Shown in pieces: positions 7,300-17,184 of a stretch of DNA of 64,000 nucleotides. The notes beneath the pieces are model-generated. The model worked only from the letters and a program-made list of their open reading frames with translations, did no database searches and had not been told where the DNA came from. Each line of letters starts with the position of its first letter. Position 1 is the first letter of the stretch. Position numbers and translations under genes: made by a program. Source of the stretch: Chryseolinea sp. H1M3-3 (lineage in GTDB: Bacteria; Bacteroidota; Bacteroidia; Cytophagales; Cyclobacteriaceae). The DNA is taken from positions 806,001-870,000 of the forward strand of contig NZ_JARKMY010000001.1 of assembly GCF_029360725.1 (NCBI RefSeq), given 5' to 3'.

Positions 7300-8526
7300 T
7301 CACATATTTTTCACGATCTCTTCGCCAAACTCAGAGCATTTCAATAATGTAGCTCCCTCCATCAGGCGGTGGAAATCATAGGTAACACGTTTCTTAGAGA
7401 TGGACGCTTCAAGACCTTTGTATATCAGGTCTGCAGCTTCTAACCATCCCATGTATTCAAACATCATGACGCCGGAAAGTATCACTGAACCTGGATTTAC
7501 CTTGTCCTGCCCAGCATATTTTGGAGCCGTACCATGCGTTGCTTCGAAGATGGCGTGGCCCGTAACATAGTTGACATTTCCACCCGGTGCGATACCTATA
7601 CCCCCAACAATAGCTGCCAATGCATCTGAAATGTAATCACCATTCAGATTGAGCGTTGCAACGACAGAATATTCATCAGGACGAAGTAGTATTTGTTGTA
7701 AGAACGCATCAGCAATAGAATCTTTTATGATGAGTTTATGCCCATCTTTTTCGATCACTTGCCAAGGACCACCATCCAAGTCGACGGCACCAAATTCTCT
7801 TTTCGCCAGCGCATATCCCCAGTCTCTGAAACTACCTTCGGTAAACTTCATGATGTTACCCTTGTGAACCAAGGTAAGGTTGGGCTTTTTATGAGTCAAC
7901 GCAAATTCTAACGCCGCTCTAACTAATCGCTCTGTTCCTTCTTTGGAGACCGGTTTAATACCAATGCTAGAGCTTTCGGGGAAACGAATTTTTTTATAAC
8001 CTTTTGGGAATGTCTCTTTAAAGAACTGCATAAACTTTTTGTTCTCTTCAGTTCCCTCCTGGAATTCAATTCCTGCATAGATGTCCTCGGTATTTTCGCG
8101 GAACAATACCATATCCGTTTTTTGTGGCTCTCGTACAGGCGAAGGAACGCCCTTGAACCAACGTACCGGACGTACGCATGCATATAAATCTAATTCTTGC
8201 CGCAAGGCTACATTCAAGGAACGAATTCCGCCGCCGACTGGCGTTGTTAGTGGTCCTTTTATGCCAACCAGGTATTCCTTGAACACGTTTAATGTTTCCT
8301 CAGGGAGCCAATTGCCAGTTTTATTAAATGCCTTTTCGCCTGCTAATACTTCTTTCCAATTAATTTTGCGTTTGCTTCCGTATGCCTTTTCAACCGCCTT
8401 ATCAAAAACGTGTTGAGAAACGGGCCAAATATCTATACCTGTACCATCGCCCTCTATATAAGGAATTGTTGGACTGTCAGGTACATTAAGTTTGCCATTA
8501 CGGATGCTGATTTTCTGATCGCTCAT
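7300..8526 (-). CDS. icd: Isocitrate dehydrogenase (NADP+), E. coli type
   Basis: This 408-aa TCA-cycle enzyme oxidises isocitrate to 2-oxoglutarate. It has [11 protein letters not shown] near residue 25, the phosphorylatable-serine motif [13 protein letters not shown] (Ser103), the metal/substrate region [24 protein letters not shown], and [17 protein letters not shown] near the C-terminus. The KY pair in the last motif marks NADP preference in E. coli Icd. No kinase/phosphatase gene (aceK) is nearby. It converges on ribH through the shared terminator and is divergent from the CAP gene. Confidence 0.96.
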   Translation of the reverse strand: MSDQKISIRNGKLNVPDSPTIPYIEGDGTGIDIWPVSQHVFDKAVEKAYGSKRKINWKEVLAGEKAFNKTGNWLPEETLNVFKEYLVGIKGPLTTPVGGGIRSLNVALRQELDLYACVRPVRWFKGVPSPVREPQKTDMVLFRENTEDIYAGIEFQEGTEENKKFMQFFKETFPKGYKKIRFPESSSIGIKPVSKEGTERLVRAALEFALTHKKPNLTLVHKGNIMKFTEGSFRDWGYALAKREFGAVDLDGGPWQVIEKDGHKLIIKDSIADAFLQQILLRPDEYSVVATLNLNGDYISDALAAIVGGIGIAPGGNVNYVTGHAIFEATHGTAPKYAGQDKVNPGSVILSGVMMFEYMGWLEAADLIYKGLEASISKKRVTYDFHRLMEGATLLKCSEFGEEIVKNM

Positions 8527-8657
8527 TTTATGCAGTGGTTATATTTTTATGCTAAGGCAGAACTGCCCCTTTTTTTTGCGGCCGGAAAATTAAAAAAATA
8601 AGGTCACAAACGAAGGATATTTTTTACATGATAATCGTTAATGGAGAAATACTACTT

Positions 8658-9230
8658 ATGAGATCGTTTGCACCACTTTTACTGTTGATTTTACTAATGA
8701 CTGGTTTCGATGAAAGAACTGTCGTTAACGAGGTTTGTCTCTCTCCGGAAGAAAAAAAGCTCTACAATCTGATTATGGAATATAGAAAGGGCAAAAAATT
8801 AGAATCCATACCCCTTTCATCCAAGCTGACGCTGGTAGCACAGACGCATGCCAGGGACTTATCAGAGCATTACGACTTTAATCCTAAAAATCGATGTAAT
8901 CCGCACAGCTGGTCTGAAAAGGGGAAATGGACTTCGTGCTGCTATACCAATGATCACAAAGAAGCAACGTGCATGTGGACTAAACCCCAAGAAATTGCTG
9001 GTTATAGCGGAAATGGTTATGAAATTGCCTATTACAGTTCTCTGGGAGCAAATGCCAAAGAAGGCATTGATGGATGGAAAATTAGCCCGGGGCATAATCC
9101 GCTATTAATTAATAGCGGAACCTGGAGTAATGTTAAATGGAACGCAATCGGAATTGGTATCTACAAGGAATACGGCTTGGTGTGGTTCGGCGAGGTAAAG
9201 GATGAGACGGTTACCAAACAATGCGATTAG
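8658..9230 (+). CDS. Exported CAP/SCP-domain protein
   Basis: The product is 191 aa from the ATG at 8658, chosen because GGAG lies 12 nt upstream and because a signal peptide then starts at once (MRSFAPLLLLILLMTG). An upstream ATG at 8628 is possible. The mature part resembles the CAP/SCP fold: helix with AQTHARDLSEHYDF, HSW, a GYEIAY stretch, GIDGWKISPGHNPLLIN, and WNAIGIGIYKEYGLVWFGEV. Six cysteines suggest disulfides outside the cytoplasm. CAP proteins are secreted with varied or unknown activity, and none can be assigned here. Confidence 0.75.
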   Translation: MRSFAPLLLLILLMTGFDERTVVNEVCLSPEEKKLYNLIMEYRKGKKLESIPLSSKLTLVAQTHARDLSEHYDFNPKNRCNPHSWSEKGKWTSCCYTNDHKEATCMWTKPQEIAGYSGNGYEIAYYSSLGANAKEGIDGWKISPGHNPLLINSGTWSNVKWNAIGIGIYKEYGLVWFGEVKDETVTKQCD

Positions 9231-9366
9231 CCAGTATTAATTTAGCAAAACTGTTTCCCAATATTAGAACGGTTTAAATTTTAAGGCCGATTATCATCAT
9301 GTTTTGGCGGTTTTTGAGTCTGGCTTAAAATTCGTCTCGTAGTAATCATACTAACAAAAGTGTGTT

Positions 9367-9618
9367 ATGCTACTTAGGTTTTTCTTCAGCCGACTGTCCC
9401 TTGAGAAGCAAGTAAGCTACTTAAAGAGGAAGGGTATCGCTCTTGGCACCCGGTTGAAAGGAGGCCGGAAAATTTACATTTATATGCTGAGTGATCTTTT
9501 CATTGAAGTTCTTTACAAGAACGATAATGCAGATGAAACACCTGAAAAGTTAAGTATGTTACGCGGGCTAAACAGCCTGAATGAATACCTTGAGAAAGAG
9601 TTTAAAACAAGTTTTTAG
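9367..9618 (+). CDS. Small hypothetical protein
   Basis: I do not recognise this 83-aa protein. It is Lys/Arg/Leu-rich with no signal peptide or membrane segment. It has a basic N-terminal half (SYLKRKGIALGTRLKGGRKI) and a helical C-terminus (MLRGLNSLNEYLEKEFK). The composition fits a soluble cytoplasmic protein. It is convergent with sucD, with 6 nt between the stop codons, and follows a 136-nt gap after the CAP gene. No consensus promoter is visible. Confidence 0.6.
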   Translation: MLLRFFFSRLSLEKQVSYLKRKGIALGTRLKGGRKIYIYMLSDLFIEVLYKNDNADETPEKLSMLRGLNSLNEYLEKEFKTSF

Positions 9619-9624
9619 GTGAAC

Positions 9625-10503
9625 CTATTTGGACCTCAATACCTTTAGCATTGTTTCACCGATCTCCGCTGGAGAATCGACGACTGTTATTCCGCATTCT
9701 TCCATAATCTTCATCTTGGCTGCTGCAGTATCTTCAGCGCCTCCAATGATCGCCCCGGCATGTCCCATTCTTCTTCCCGCAGGTGCCGTTTGACCAGCAA
9801 TGAATCCTACGACAGGCTTTTTATTTCCTTGCTCTTTAATCCATCGCGCGGCTACAGGCTCATAGTTTCCTCCGATTTCTCCTATCATTACAATTGCATC
9901 GGTTTCGGGATCATTCATTAAAAGCTCTACTGCTTCCTTCGTTGGTGTACCGATAATGGGATCCCCTCCAATACCAATTGCTGTAGATATTCCCAAGCCT
10001 GCTTTAACAATTTGGTCGGCCGCTTCATAGGTTAAGGTACCCGATTTCGAAACAATACCTATTCGTCCTTTTTTAAATACGAAACCTGGCATAATTCCTA
10101 CTTTTGCTTCCCCAGGTGTTATTACTCCTGGACAATTTGGGCCAATGAGTTTCACCCCTTTGTTTTGCAGGTATTTCTTTGCCACCATCATATCCTTCAC
10201 AGGTATCCCTTCCGTTATGGTAATGACCACCTTAATTCCGGCTTCAACCGCTTCCATAATGGCATCCGCAGCAAATGCCGGGGGAACAAATATAATTGAC
10301 ACATCAGCCCCTGTTTTTTCGACCGCTTCTTTAACTGTATTGAATACAGGACGACCTAAGTGTTCACTGCCTCCTTTGCCAGGAGTCACTCCTCCTACAA
10401 CATTGGTTCCGTATTCGATCATTTGACCGGCATGAAAGGATCCTTCGGAGCCTGTAAACCCTTGTACAATTACCCGTGAATTTTTATTTACCAATACACT
10501 CAT
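9625..10503 (-). CDS. sucD: Succinyl-CoA synthetase (ADP-forming), alpha subunit
   Basis: This 292-aa TCA-cycle subunit binds CoA and carries the phosphohistidine. It opens [21 protein letters not shown], followed by the CoA-binding [39 protein letters not shown] and the active-site [10 protein letters not shown] (His248). An upstream ATG at 10563 would add 20 unconserved residues and is rejected. The beta subunit sucC is not adjacent, unlike the sucCD operon of many bacteria. Confidence 0.95.
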   Translation of the reverse strand: MSVLVNKNSRVIVQGFTGSEGSFHAGQMIEYGTNVVGGVTPGKGGSEHLGRPVFNTVKEAVEKTGADVSIIFVPPAFAADAIMEAVEAGIKVVITITEGIPVKDMMVAKKYLQNKGVKLIGPNCPGVITPGEAKVGIMPGFVFKKGRIGIVSKSGTLTYEAADQIVKAGLGISTAIGIGGDPIIGTPTKEAVELLMNDPETDAIVMIGEIGGNYEPVAARWIKEQGNKKPVVGFIAGQTAPAGRRMGHAGAIIGGAEDTAAAKMKIMEECGITVVDSPAEIGETMLKVLRSK

Positions 10504-10564
10504 GGTCCTGATTTTTTTTGAGAAGCACAAAAATAGAACATTAATGCTTTTAGCCAAATCCATT

Positions 10565-10598
10565 AAAAAAGCGAAAGCTGCCTTAAGGGCAGCTTTCG
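10565..10598 (-). terminator. Intrinsic terminator after the FecR-like gene
   Basis: Stem CGAAAGCTGCC (10572-10582) with GGCAGCTTTCG (10588-10598). On the minus strand TTTTTT follows. It begins 22 nt past the stop at 10620 and ends the CHASE2/FecR-like transcript. Confidence 0.85.
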
Positions 10599-10619
10599 GG
10601 TCCGTTGCTCAAACGTAGG

Positions 10620-11519
10620 CTATTTTTTGGGCGCCTTCTTCATGTTATAGCGAAGTAAGAAGTCATTGTACGCTTCCGCATACTGTGGAACATCGGCTGC
10701 CAATTTAATTGCTTCGATATACGCAGTGCCTGCATCTATCAGCAGGTTGTTTTGCTCATAAAACCCGGCAACCAATAATTTATTAAGAGCATTCGGTTCA
10801 GCAGTCGTATTTGAAATCTTACTCAATTCGTTCTTTATACGCTCGGTATCTGCCTTAGATAATTTCTTAAGGGTATATCTTTTTGAAATTTTATTTTTAT
10901 CGGAAGCCGAAGACACTTCCACGATAATGTTGTCTTCATTCACAAAATTTTGATCGTTCAAGTCGATAGATATACTATTCTCTTTCGTTTCAATTTTGTC
11001 TAATTCATCATCAAACATGCTGTTAAATTTCACGACATAAGGGCCTTGAGCTTTTTCTGCATCCCATTGAATAATAACGTTATTGTTATAAACAACTGCA
11101 TTCTCAGGTTTAGGGAGATAAACTTCTATATTATCGTCTCCTCTATCTACTGCCCCTGTTGCTGCCAATCGGTTTTTGGGGGATGTTGCTGAACTAAGAA
11201 TAAAGTCAGTGTATTTGTTCAGCACACTTGAGCCGCCATTAACTTTTGCAGCCAACTCCATTACCTTATAATTTCCGGATTGTTTTAATTCCAACGCCTT
11301 ACCACTCACGTGCACCAAACCTAAATATGAATTTTCAGAAACCTTAAGTTCATCCGCCGACTTCAAACTAGATCCAACCTTAAGCTGTTGCCAGTTATTT
11401 CCCGACTTCAATTCGTTTTTACCTTTATTGACAAGAACTTTGAATGCATAGTCCTGCGCATGCGAATATATCGTAACAAATAATAGAATTGCGAAGAAAG
11501 CCAATCTGTGTGGTTTCAT
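10620..11519 (-). CDS. Exported FecR-like protein with helical C-terminus, copy 2
   Basis: This 299-aa protein has a signal peptide (MKPHRLAFFAILLFVTIYSHAQ). Residues about 22-110 resemble a FecR/beta-roll domain: VLVNKGKNELKSG, VGSSLKSADELKVSENSYLGLVH, then GKALELKQSGNYKV. A middle domain (about 130-215) looks like a beta-sandwich with YNNNVIIQWDAEKAQGPYVVKF. The C-terminus (about 250-299) is a TPR-like helix pair (NKLLVAGFYEQNNLLIDAG). It is a clear paralogue of the gene at 11639-12529 with the same layout and many shared motifs (SMFDDEL versus NMFDDEL, TGAVDRGD in both). It is the last gene after the CHASE2 gene. Function unknown. Confidence 0.7.
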   Translation of the reverse strand: MKPHRLAFFAILLFVTIYSHAQDYAFKVLVNKGKNELKSGNNWQQLKVGSSLKSADELKVSENSYLGLVHVSGKALELKQSGNYKVMELAAKVNGGSSVLNKYTDFILSSATSPKNRLAATGAVDRGDDNIEVYLPKPENAVVYNNNVIIQWDAEKAQGPYVVKFNSMFDDELDKIETKENSISIDLNDQNFVNEDNIIVEVSSASDKNKISKRYTLKKLSKADTERIKNELSKISNTTAEPNALNKLLVAGFYEQNNLLIDAGTAYIEAIKLAADVPQYAEAYNDFLLRYNMKKAPKK

Positions 11520-11594
11520 TTTTCGAGAATTTAAAAGGGAAGGTTAATAGACAAAAATAGAATAATCTAAGCGATTTAATAACCCCTTTAAACG

Positions 11595-11618
11595 GTGAAA
11601 GCCGCATAGCGGCTTCAC
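11595..11618. other. Hairpin between the two paralogues
   Basis: GTGAAaGCCGC and GCGGCTTCAC form a strong stem around ATA, 20 nt past the stop of the upstream paralogue. No T-run follows on the minus strand, so it may stabilise or segment the operon mRNA rather than terminate it. Confidence 0.4.
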
Positions 11619-11638
11619 TTATTTCAAAAAAATTTTTA

Positions 11639-12529
11639 CTATTTTTTTATACCGTGACGAATTAGAAAATCGTCATACGCCTCTTTGTAGGTAGTTACAT
11701 CCGGAGCAAGTTTGATGGCCTCCTCGTAAGCTGAGATGGCATCGATAAAGAGATTGTTTTCCTCATAAAAGCCAGCGAGAATAAATTTATTCAAGGCTGT
11801 CTGTTCTCCAACTTCTCCGATGATTTCATTAAGCGATTTTTTCACATTCTCTTTCTCAGCGGGCGCCAGTCTTTTTATTAAATGCTGTTTTGAAACTTGT
11901 TTTGGATCACTCTTAGATTTTACTTCAATCAACAGTGCATTCTCCTTTGAAAACTTGGGATCAGCCAAGTCGATCTGATAACTTGTTTCCGGAGTTTCCA
12001 TTTGTGCCAATTCATCATCAAACATATTTCGTATGGTGACAACGTACGGGCCTGGGACTTTACTACCTAACCAGCTTATTATTGCCACGTTATTATAGAT
12101 ACCCGAGTGCTGATTTTGAGGAAGCATTAATTGTATTGCAGCATTGTCACCGCGGTCAACAGCACCTGTCGCGCTCAGTCGGTTCTTTTTTGCTTCAGCG
12201 GAGTTACTGCTTAAAATGAAATCCGTGTATTTAGTCAAAACACTGGTGCCTGTCTTTATTTGAGTAGCAAGGTCCGACACTTTATAGTTTCCCGGTTGTT
12301 TTAGTTCAAGGGGTTTTCCCGTAGCATGCACCAGGCCCATATAAGAATTTGCACTTAGTTTTACTTCGTCGTCATTTTTCAGACTAGCTCCTGTTTTAAT
12401 CGGCACCCAATCATTTCCAGATTTAACCTCGTTTGCTCCTTTATTAGCCAAGACTTTGAAAGCGTATTCTTGCGCACTGGCAATAGAAGTTAAAAATGCC
12501 ATTAAAAAGGTCAATAAAGATGTCTTCAT
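11639..12529 (-). CDS. Exported FecR-like protein with helical C-terminus, copy 1
   Basis: This 296-aa protein has a signal peptide (MKTSLLTFLMAFLTSIASAQ) and the same three-part layout as its neighbour: a FecR-like N-terminal part (KVLANKGANEVKSGNDWV, LKNDDEVKLSANSYMGLVHA), a beta-sandwich middle with VPGPYVVTIRNMFDDEL, and a TPR-like helical end (LNKFILAGFYEENNLFIDAI). FecR-type domains often occur in periplasmic sensors, but here there is no sigma-regulator partner. It follows the CHASE2 gene by 32 nt, so the two are probably co-transcribed. The pair arose by tandem duplication. Confidence 0.7.
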   Translation of the reverse strand: MKTSLLTFLMAFLTSIASAQEYAFKVLANKGANEVKSGNDWVPIKTGASLKNDDEVKLSANSYMGLVHATGKPLELKQPGNYKVSDLATQIKTGTSVLTKYTDFILSSNSAEAKKNRLSATGAVDRGDNAAIQLMLPQNQHSGIYNNVAIISWLGSKVPGPYVVTIRNMFDDELAQMETPETSYQIDLADPKFSKENALLIEVKSKSDPKQVSKQHLIKRLAPAEKENVKKSLNEIIGEVGEQTALNKFILAGFYEENNLFIDAISAYEEAIKLAPDVTTYKEAYDDFLIRHGIKK

Positions 12530-12561
12530 GATTTATTTAGAAATTCAGAAACCGTTGAAAA

Positions 12562-13881
12562 TTATGATTCTTCCGTGTTTACGGGGGTTAATACAGCATC
12601 GTCATTAGGGGTAATCAAAAACCATCCCTTTATCTTGAAATAGATGTTTTTAATCACACTCATATAAACTTCATAAACATCACCTACCAGCGCCACCGCG
12701 GCCAACGTAAGGGTGACGTTTAATTTGAATGAATACCAATGAAATATCATCACCATTAAAATTGTGTACAGCAATAACTGAATAAGCTGCAACAGCTTGG
12801 TAATACCATCGTACCATAGAGGCAAGTGATTATTAATTAACGAAAATAATGCCACGTTCAATAAACATAAAACGATGGCCATCATTACCTCTTGCCATTG
12901 GGCCATTTGATTTACATAATCTTCATTCAAAATCATGGAAACAATATTGGCGTGCACCACAGCTCCAAACATATCTGGGTTGGCCTTTCCAGCTAACTTC
13001 TTATTCAATGGCGTATAGAACTTATCATCCCAGGAAGGATCACCGAGGTATTCTCCGAGGTACCCAAATATCACAATCTTATCTTTAATCATCTCGGGAA
13101 CAAAGTTACCAGATGTCACATCCTCCACATCAAGTGTATAAAACATCTGAGGATAATTTGTGGTCCCATAGATATCGTAGACATTTCCACGATAGTTAAT
13201 TACCTCGGTATAGTTGTTACGGCCCAGGAATTTAAGCGTTTTAATTGAATCGTATTCCATTGCCATCTCTACAGCAAAGGCATAGTTCGGTTTGCCATTA
13301 ACATCAATTTTGGGATTAAATAGGCGGCAGGTTTTTACATCGTCCTGAAATTCCGCATCGGTATCCAGATTTGCGTAACCTTCGCGAATAGCGTGGTCAC
13401 TGAAAACATCATCGGATCTTCGTAAAGAATCAAAAGTATCGGCAGGTAATAGCGAATCTCTTTGAAGTACCTTTGTAACCAACACAACATTTCCAGCCTC
13501 CTGAATGGCGTTACCTAATAGCAGATTCCCCATTACGTCCCGCAGTTTAGGACAGTTAACCGTATCCCTAAGTTCAGTCGGGCAACCAAAAAAGCTATCG
13601 ATGCCGATTACCTTTGGTTTGTGCTGACTAATTATTTTAATTTCTTCGGCAATCTCAGCCCTTGATAAATTCCCGATGTTTACTACCACGATATTCTGAT
13701 CGACTTCAGGATCTTCACGAAGTCTTGAAAAAACATAATCCGTTAATTCTACATCTGCGAGCGCTTCACCTATTGGGTCAAAGGCATTGAAAACATTCAA
13801 TTGGGTCAAACCCACCAATCCCCACATCGCCAGGAACACAAATGCAGTTGCAAGAACGCAGTCAGTCCAAAAATTTCTCAT
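12562..13881 (-). CDS. CHASE2-domain membrane protein without an effector domain
   Basis: The 439-aa product has one N-terminal transmembrane helix (about 8-28), a large extracytoplasmic CHASE2 domain (about 40-320; DYVFSRLREDPEVDQNIVVVNIG, KPKVIGIDSFFG, INYRGNVYDIYG, VIFGYLGEYLGD) and three C-terminal transmembrane helices (about 325-412). CHASE2 is normally the sensor part of kinases or nucleotide cyclases. Here only about 27 residues follow the last helix, so no output domain is encoded. Any signal would have to pass to a partner. It is divergent from meaB with 56 nt between, and heads the cluster with the two FecR-like genes. Confidence 0.85.
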   Translation of the reverse strand: MRNFWTDCVLATAFVFLAMWGLVGLTQLNVFNAFDPIGEALADVELTDYVFSRLREDPEVDQNIVVVNIGNLSRAEIAEEIKIISQHKPKVIGIDSFFGCPTELRDTVNCPKLRDVMGNLLLGNAIQEAGNVVLVTKVLQRDSLLPADTFDSLRRSDDVFSDHAIREGYANLDTDAEFQDDVKTCRLFNPKIDVNGKPNYAFAVEMAMEYDSIKTLKFLGRNNYTEVINYRGNVYDIYGTTNYPQMFYTLDVEDVTSGNFVPEMIKDKIVIFGYLGEYLGDPSWDDKFYTPLNKKLAGKANPDMFGAVVHANIVSMILNEDYVNQMAQWQEVMMAIVLCLLNVALFSLINNHLPLWYDGITKLLQLIQLLLYTILMVMIFHWYSFKLNVTLTLAAVALVGDVYEVYMSVIKNIYFKIKGWFLITPNDDAVLTPVNTEES

Positions 13882-13937
13882 ATTGATTCACGATGTGTTA
13901 AGTAAATTTAGAAATTAAACCTAGCATTACCATTACC

Positions 13938-14954
13938 TTGAGACAATCTATAAAATCCCGGCCTCTTATTGATTCATTAGCAGCCAGCGTTTTGCAAGGT
14001 GACCGCATGGCACTTAGTCAGGCTATTACCATAATTGAAAGTAATCTAGAACAGGACAAGAAATTAAGCACAGAGCTTTTAGACAAAATCATACATGCAA
14101 CAGGTAAATCCATACGTGTTGGCATTACGGGTGTCCCGGGCGTTGGGAAAAGTTCTTTTATTGAAGCGTTAGGAAGACATGTCACGGCATTTGGAAAAAG
14201 GCTGGCGGTTTTAACAGTGGATCCCAGCAGTCAGGTTACAAAGGGAAGCATCCTCGGCGACAAAACGCGGATGGAAGAACTTTCCAAAAATCCATTGGCG
14301 TACATACGACCAAGCGCGTCGGGAAACGCACTGGGCGGCGTGACGCAGACAACACACGATGTCGTGCTTCTTTGCGAGGCGGCAGGCTATGAAATAATTA
14401 TTATTGAAACGGTAGGCGTTGGGCAATCTGAAATAAATGTTAAAAGTCTGGTCGACTTTTTTTTACTGCTTATGCTAGCGGGTGCCGGAGATGAATTGCA
14501 AGGAATAAAAAAAGGCATTACAGAAATTGCCGATGCCATCGTTATTACTAAAGCCGATGGCGGCAATATTTCGAGCGCTGACGCGGCAAAAGCTACCTAC
14601 CAGCAAGCACTCCATCTGCAACGTGTTCCAAAATCGGGTTGGCTGCCACGGGTAATCACTACCTCGGCATACGCCGGCACCGGCATCGATGAAGTTTGGA
14701 GAATGATTTTAGCTTATAAAGAGTTAACAACAGCGAATGGATTTTTTGCCGATCACCGTCGATTACAAGAACTTGAATGGTTTGAAGATTATTTCAAACA
14801 ACTTCTAGCGTTGGATCTTCAGCAGTCACCGATTGTTCAGTCAGAAAAAAAGAAATTGGAAGCCTTAATAACAGAACAAAAGCTCTCACCGAAACATGCG
14901 GCCGCAAATCTCCTGAAGATATATCATCGCGAAATTAAAAGTAGTGAAGACTAA
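13938..14954 (+). CDS. meaB: Methylmalonyl-CoA mutase-associated GTPase MeaB (ArgK family)
   Basis: This 338-aa G3E-family GTPase protects and reloads B12-dependent methylmalonyl-CoA mutase. It shows the MeaB opening SLAASVLQGDRMALSQAITIIES, Walker A GVPGVGKS (residues 65-72), VLTVDPSS, the ETVGVGQSE motif, and TKADGGN for guanine binding. The start is TTG at 13938. The first in-frame ATG (14007) would remove the conserved LAASVLQGDR segment. It lies 1 nt from the convergent B12-regulated receptor gene, which suggests a B12 locus. The mutase genes are not in the window. Confidence 0.93.
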   Translation: MRQSIKSRPLIDSLAASVLQGDRMALSQAITIIESNLEQDKKLSTELLDKIIHATGKSIRVGITGVPGVGKSSFIEALGRHVTAFGKRLAVLTVDPSSQVTKGSILGDKTRMEELSKNPLAYIRPSASGNALGGVTQTTHDVVLLCEAAGYEIIIIETVGVGQSEINVKSLVDFFLLLMLAGAGDELQGIKKGITEIADAIVITKADGGNISSADAAKATYQQALHLQRVPKSGWLPRVITTSAYAGTGIDEVWRMILAYKELTTANGFFADHRRLQELEWFEDYFKQLLALDLQQSPIVQSEKKKLEALITEQKLSPKHAAANLLKIYHREIKSSED

Positions 14955-14955
14955 A

Positions 14956-17085
14956 TCACCACGTAAAATTAAGCTTTAAATAGCCGGAACGTCCCCTGGT
15001 TTGAAATCCGATTAGTTCTTGGTATTCTTCGTTCAAAACATTCTCGATTTTCATGCCGACTGAAAAGTGGTTGTTAATCCTCCAGTTGGCGCCAAGATCA
15101 AACAAATTATAATAAGCTACTTTGAATTGATTGAGCGCACCATAAGGCCCCAGATTCTCATCATAACCTGAATCAAAACGGGAGCTTGCGTATCGATACG
15201 TTGTACTAAATGTCCAGTTCTTCGTAGGCCTATAATTCAGTTGAACGTACGCTGTAAAACTTGGCCGCCTTACAAGTTTATCTATCTTCACTTCTTCCGT
15301 TACGAAAGATCCATAATTGAAAAGCTGCACATGGTGTCCACCCGTTACTGTATTATCGATATCATCCGGACGGATTGTGATGTTACCTTCAAGCCACGAC
15401 ATATTTGCATGAAGATTAAATTTATTGAAAACGAAGCTACCATCGATTTCAACGCCGTGAACTTCTTGCCGCGCAACATTAATGTAGACATCACCCAGAT
15501 TATCCATATAAGATAGTTCATTGATACTTTTATTCTTATCCCACAAATAAATGTACTCTATTGCATCTGTTGTCTCAGATCGGTAAGCTGAAACCGTGAT
15601 ATAGCTACCACTTTTGAATTCTTTCTTTATACCAAATTCTAAAGAGACTGACTCTTCAGGATTAAGGTTTTTATTACCACGTGTAGTGTAAGCGTTAAAA
15701 CCTTTGCTAGGATCAAAAAGCTGGTATAAAGAAGCAGGATTAAAACCCGTTGACAGCGATGCATATATCAATGTATTGCCAATGTAATAAGACGGATTTG
15801 CTTCAACTGTCCAATAATTACCAAAGAAGGTATGATTGCTTAAACGAGACCCAATTGAAAAATTGAAATTATTTAACCTTACATTAACCTGTCCAAAAAG
15901 ATAATTGGTTTTCACAGAGGTGTCTAGTGTATCATAATTGACAATGGATTCATAGTCACCGAACTCGGAATGATTAAAATAATAAGTATTAAAATTCATA
16001 TCTTCCCGGTACTGGCCGCCACCAATTACACCTTTGACTTTGCCATACTCATAATTAAGTTGGAGCTCCGTGGTTATAATTTTGCCGTTGTATTTCGCTT
16101 CGACAAAAGTTGCATCATAGTTACCGTTAAAATCATTGACCGACGAATCATTGACAGCGTGCCTTTCAGAATCGCTCCATGATCCCAATGCTGAAATTCG
16201 CCAGTTTTTAGTTAGCTGATAACCCAGTTGATAGTTAATTAAATTGCGATCGAAGGTTATCAAACTGTTATCGTCATCATTATAAATACCGTCGTCGATA
16301 TCCGCATCCTGAGACACATGTTTGTAAGAAATAAATGCATCCCAAATTTTATTTTTGAACCCTCCCTTTACATACAAATCTGTTTTTTCAAAATCGTCTT
16401 TATCTCTAGTCGTATAAATACCTGGATTGTTTGTTGTATCGATAGAGGCATTGAGACCATTTACATTTTGATTGAACATAGCCCCGTTTAGATATACGCC
16501 GTTTTTTAAAGTATAATTCAGCCCCAGCGTTTCCGAGAATGCGGAAGAAGATTTTCCATATGTTCCTGCCTGTAAAGCGCCATGCCCGTGAAATCCTACA
16601 GCCTGATTTTTCTTGGTTATAATGTTGACAACGCCTCCTACAGCAGATCCTCCGTATAAAGTACTATGGGCACCACGGATTATCTCAATCCTTTCTATAT
16701 CGGTCAAAGAAAGTTCGTTCACATCAATGGTAGCATTGGGAGAAGATGGATCTGTGATGCGGGCACCATCAATCATAATTGATACCTGGTTGCTATTGGC
16801 TCCCCGCATGAAAAGGCTTTGCGTTGAGCCCGGTGTTTGATTAGCCCCGACTACATAAATTCCGCTCTGGTTGGTTAGCAATTCGCCGACGGAGTTATAC
16901 AAACTTTTTTCAATCATTTCCTGATTAATTACAGTTACACTTCTGGGTGTACCCATCACCGACTGGTCAGATCTTGCGGCAGTTGTGACAACTTCATCAA
17001 GCATGGTTGTTTTTAAAGAATCCTGCGCGCCCGCAGGGGAAAGAGAGATGATACCAAAAAGGAATAGTACGTAATGTTTTCTCAT
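14956..17085 (-). CDS. TonB-dependent outer-membrane receptor, probably for vitamin B12 (BtuB-like)
   Basis: This 709-aa protein has a signal peptide (MRKHYVLFLFGIISLSPAGAQ), a plug domain (about 28-155; VVTTAARSDQSVMGTPRSVTVI, GELLTNQSGIYV, IERIEIIRGAHSTLYGGSAVGG) and a beta-barrel to the C-terminal residue Trp (LKLNFTW). The N-terminus lacks the carboxypeptidase-like domain of SusC proteins and so resembles BtuB. The decisive clue is the cobalamin riboswitch in its leader. It would move corrinoids across the outer membrane using TonB-ExbBD energy. TonB genes are elsewhere. Confidence 0.92.
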   Translation of the reverse strand: MRKHYVLFLFGIISLSPAGAQDSLKTTMLDEVVTTAARSDQSVMGTPRSVTVINQEMIEKSLYNSVGELLTNQSGIYVVGANQTPGSTQSLFMRGANSNQVSIMIDGARITDPSSPNATIDVNELSLTDIERIEIIRGAHSTLYGGSAVGGVVNIITKKNQAVGFHGHGALQAGTYGKSSSAFSETLGLNYTLKNGVYLNGAMFNQNVNGLNASIDTTNNPGIYTTRDKDDFEKTDLYVKGGFKNKIWDAFISYKHVSQDADIDDGIYNDDDNSLITFDRNLINYQLGYQLTKNWRISALGSWSDSERHAVNDSSVNDFNGNYDATFVEAKYNGKIITTELQLNYEYGKVKGVIGGGQYREDMNFNTYYFNHSEFGDYESIVNYDTLDTSVKTNYLFGQVNVRLNNFNFSIGSRLSNHTFFGNYWTVEANPSYYIGNTLIYASLSTGFNPASLYQLFDPSKGFNAYTTRGNKNLNPEESVSLEFGIKKEFKSGSYITVSAYRSETTDAIEYIYLWDKNKSINELSYMDNLGDVYINVARQEVHGVEIDGSFVFNKFNLHANMSWLEGNITIRPDDIDNTVTGGHHVQLFNYGSFVTEEVKIDKLVRRPSFTAYVQLNYRPTKNWTFSTTYRYASSRFDSGYDENLGPYGALNQFKVAYYNLFDLGANWRINNHFSVGMKIENVLNEEYQELIGFQTRGRSGYLKLNFTW

Positions 17086-17184
17086 AGCATATTTTTTTAG
17101 TCGAACACTATGAGCTCTGGAAGAAATGAAGTAAATAGGAATGTCCTATCTATCATTGCCTTTCACCCGAAAGCTCTGAATTAA

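Noticed and set aside
10504-10563. Upstream ATG extension of sucD
   Set aside because: The extra 20 residues are not part of the family N-terminus, which begins at the inner ATG.
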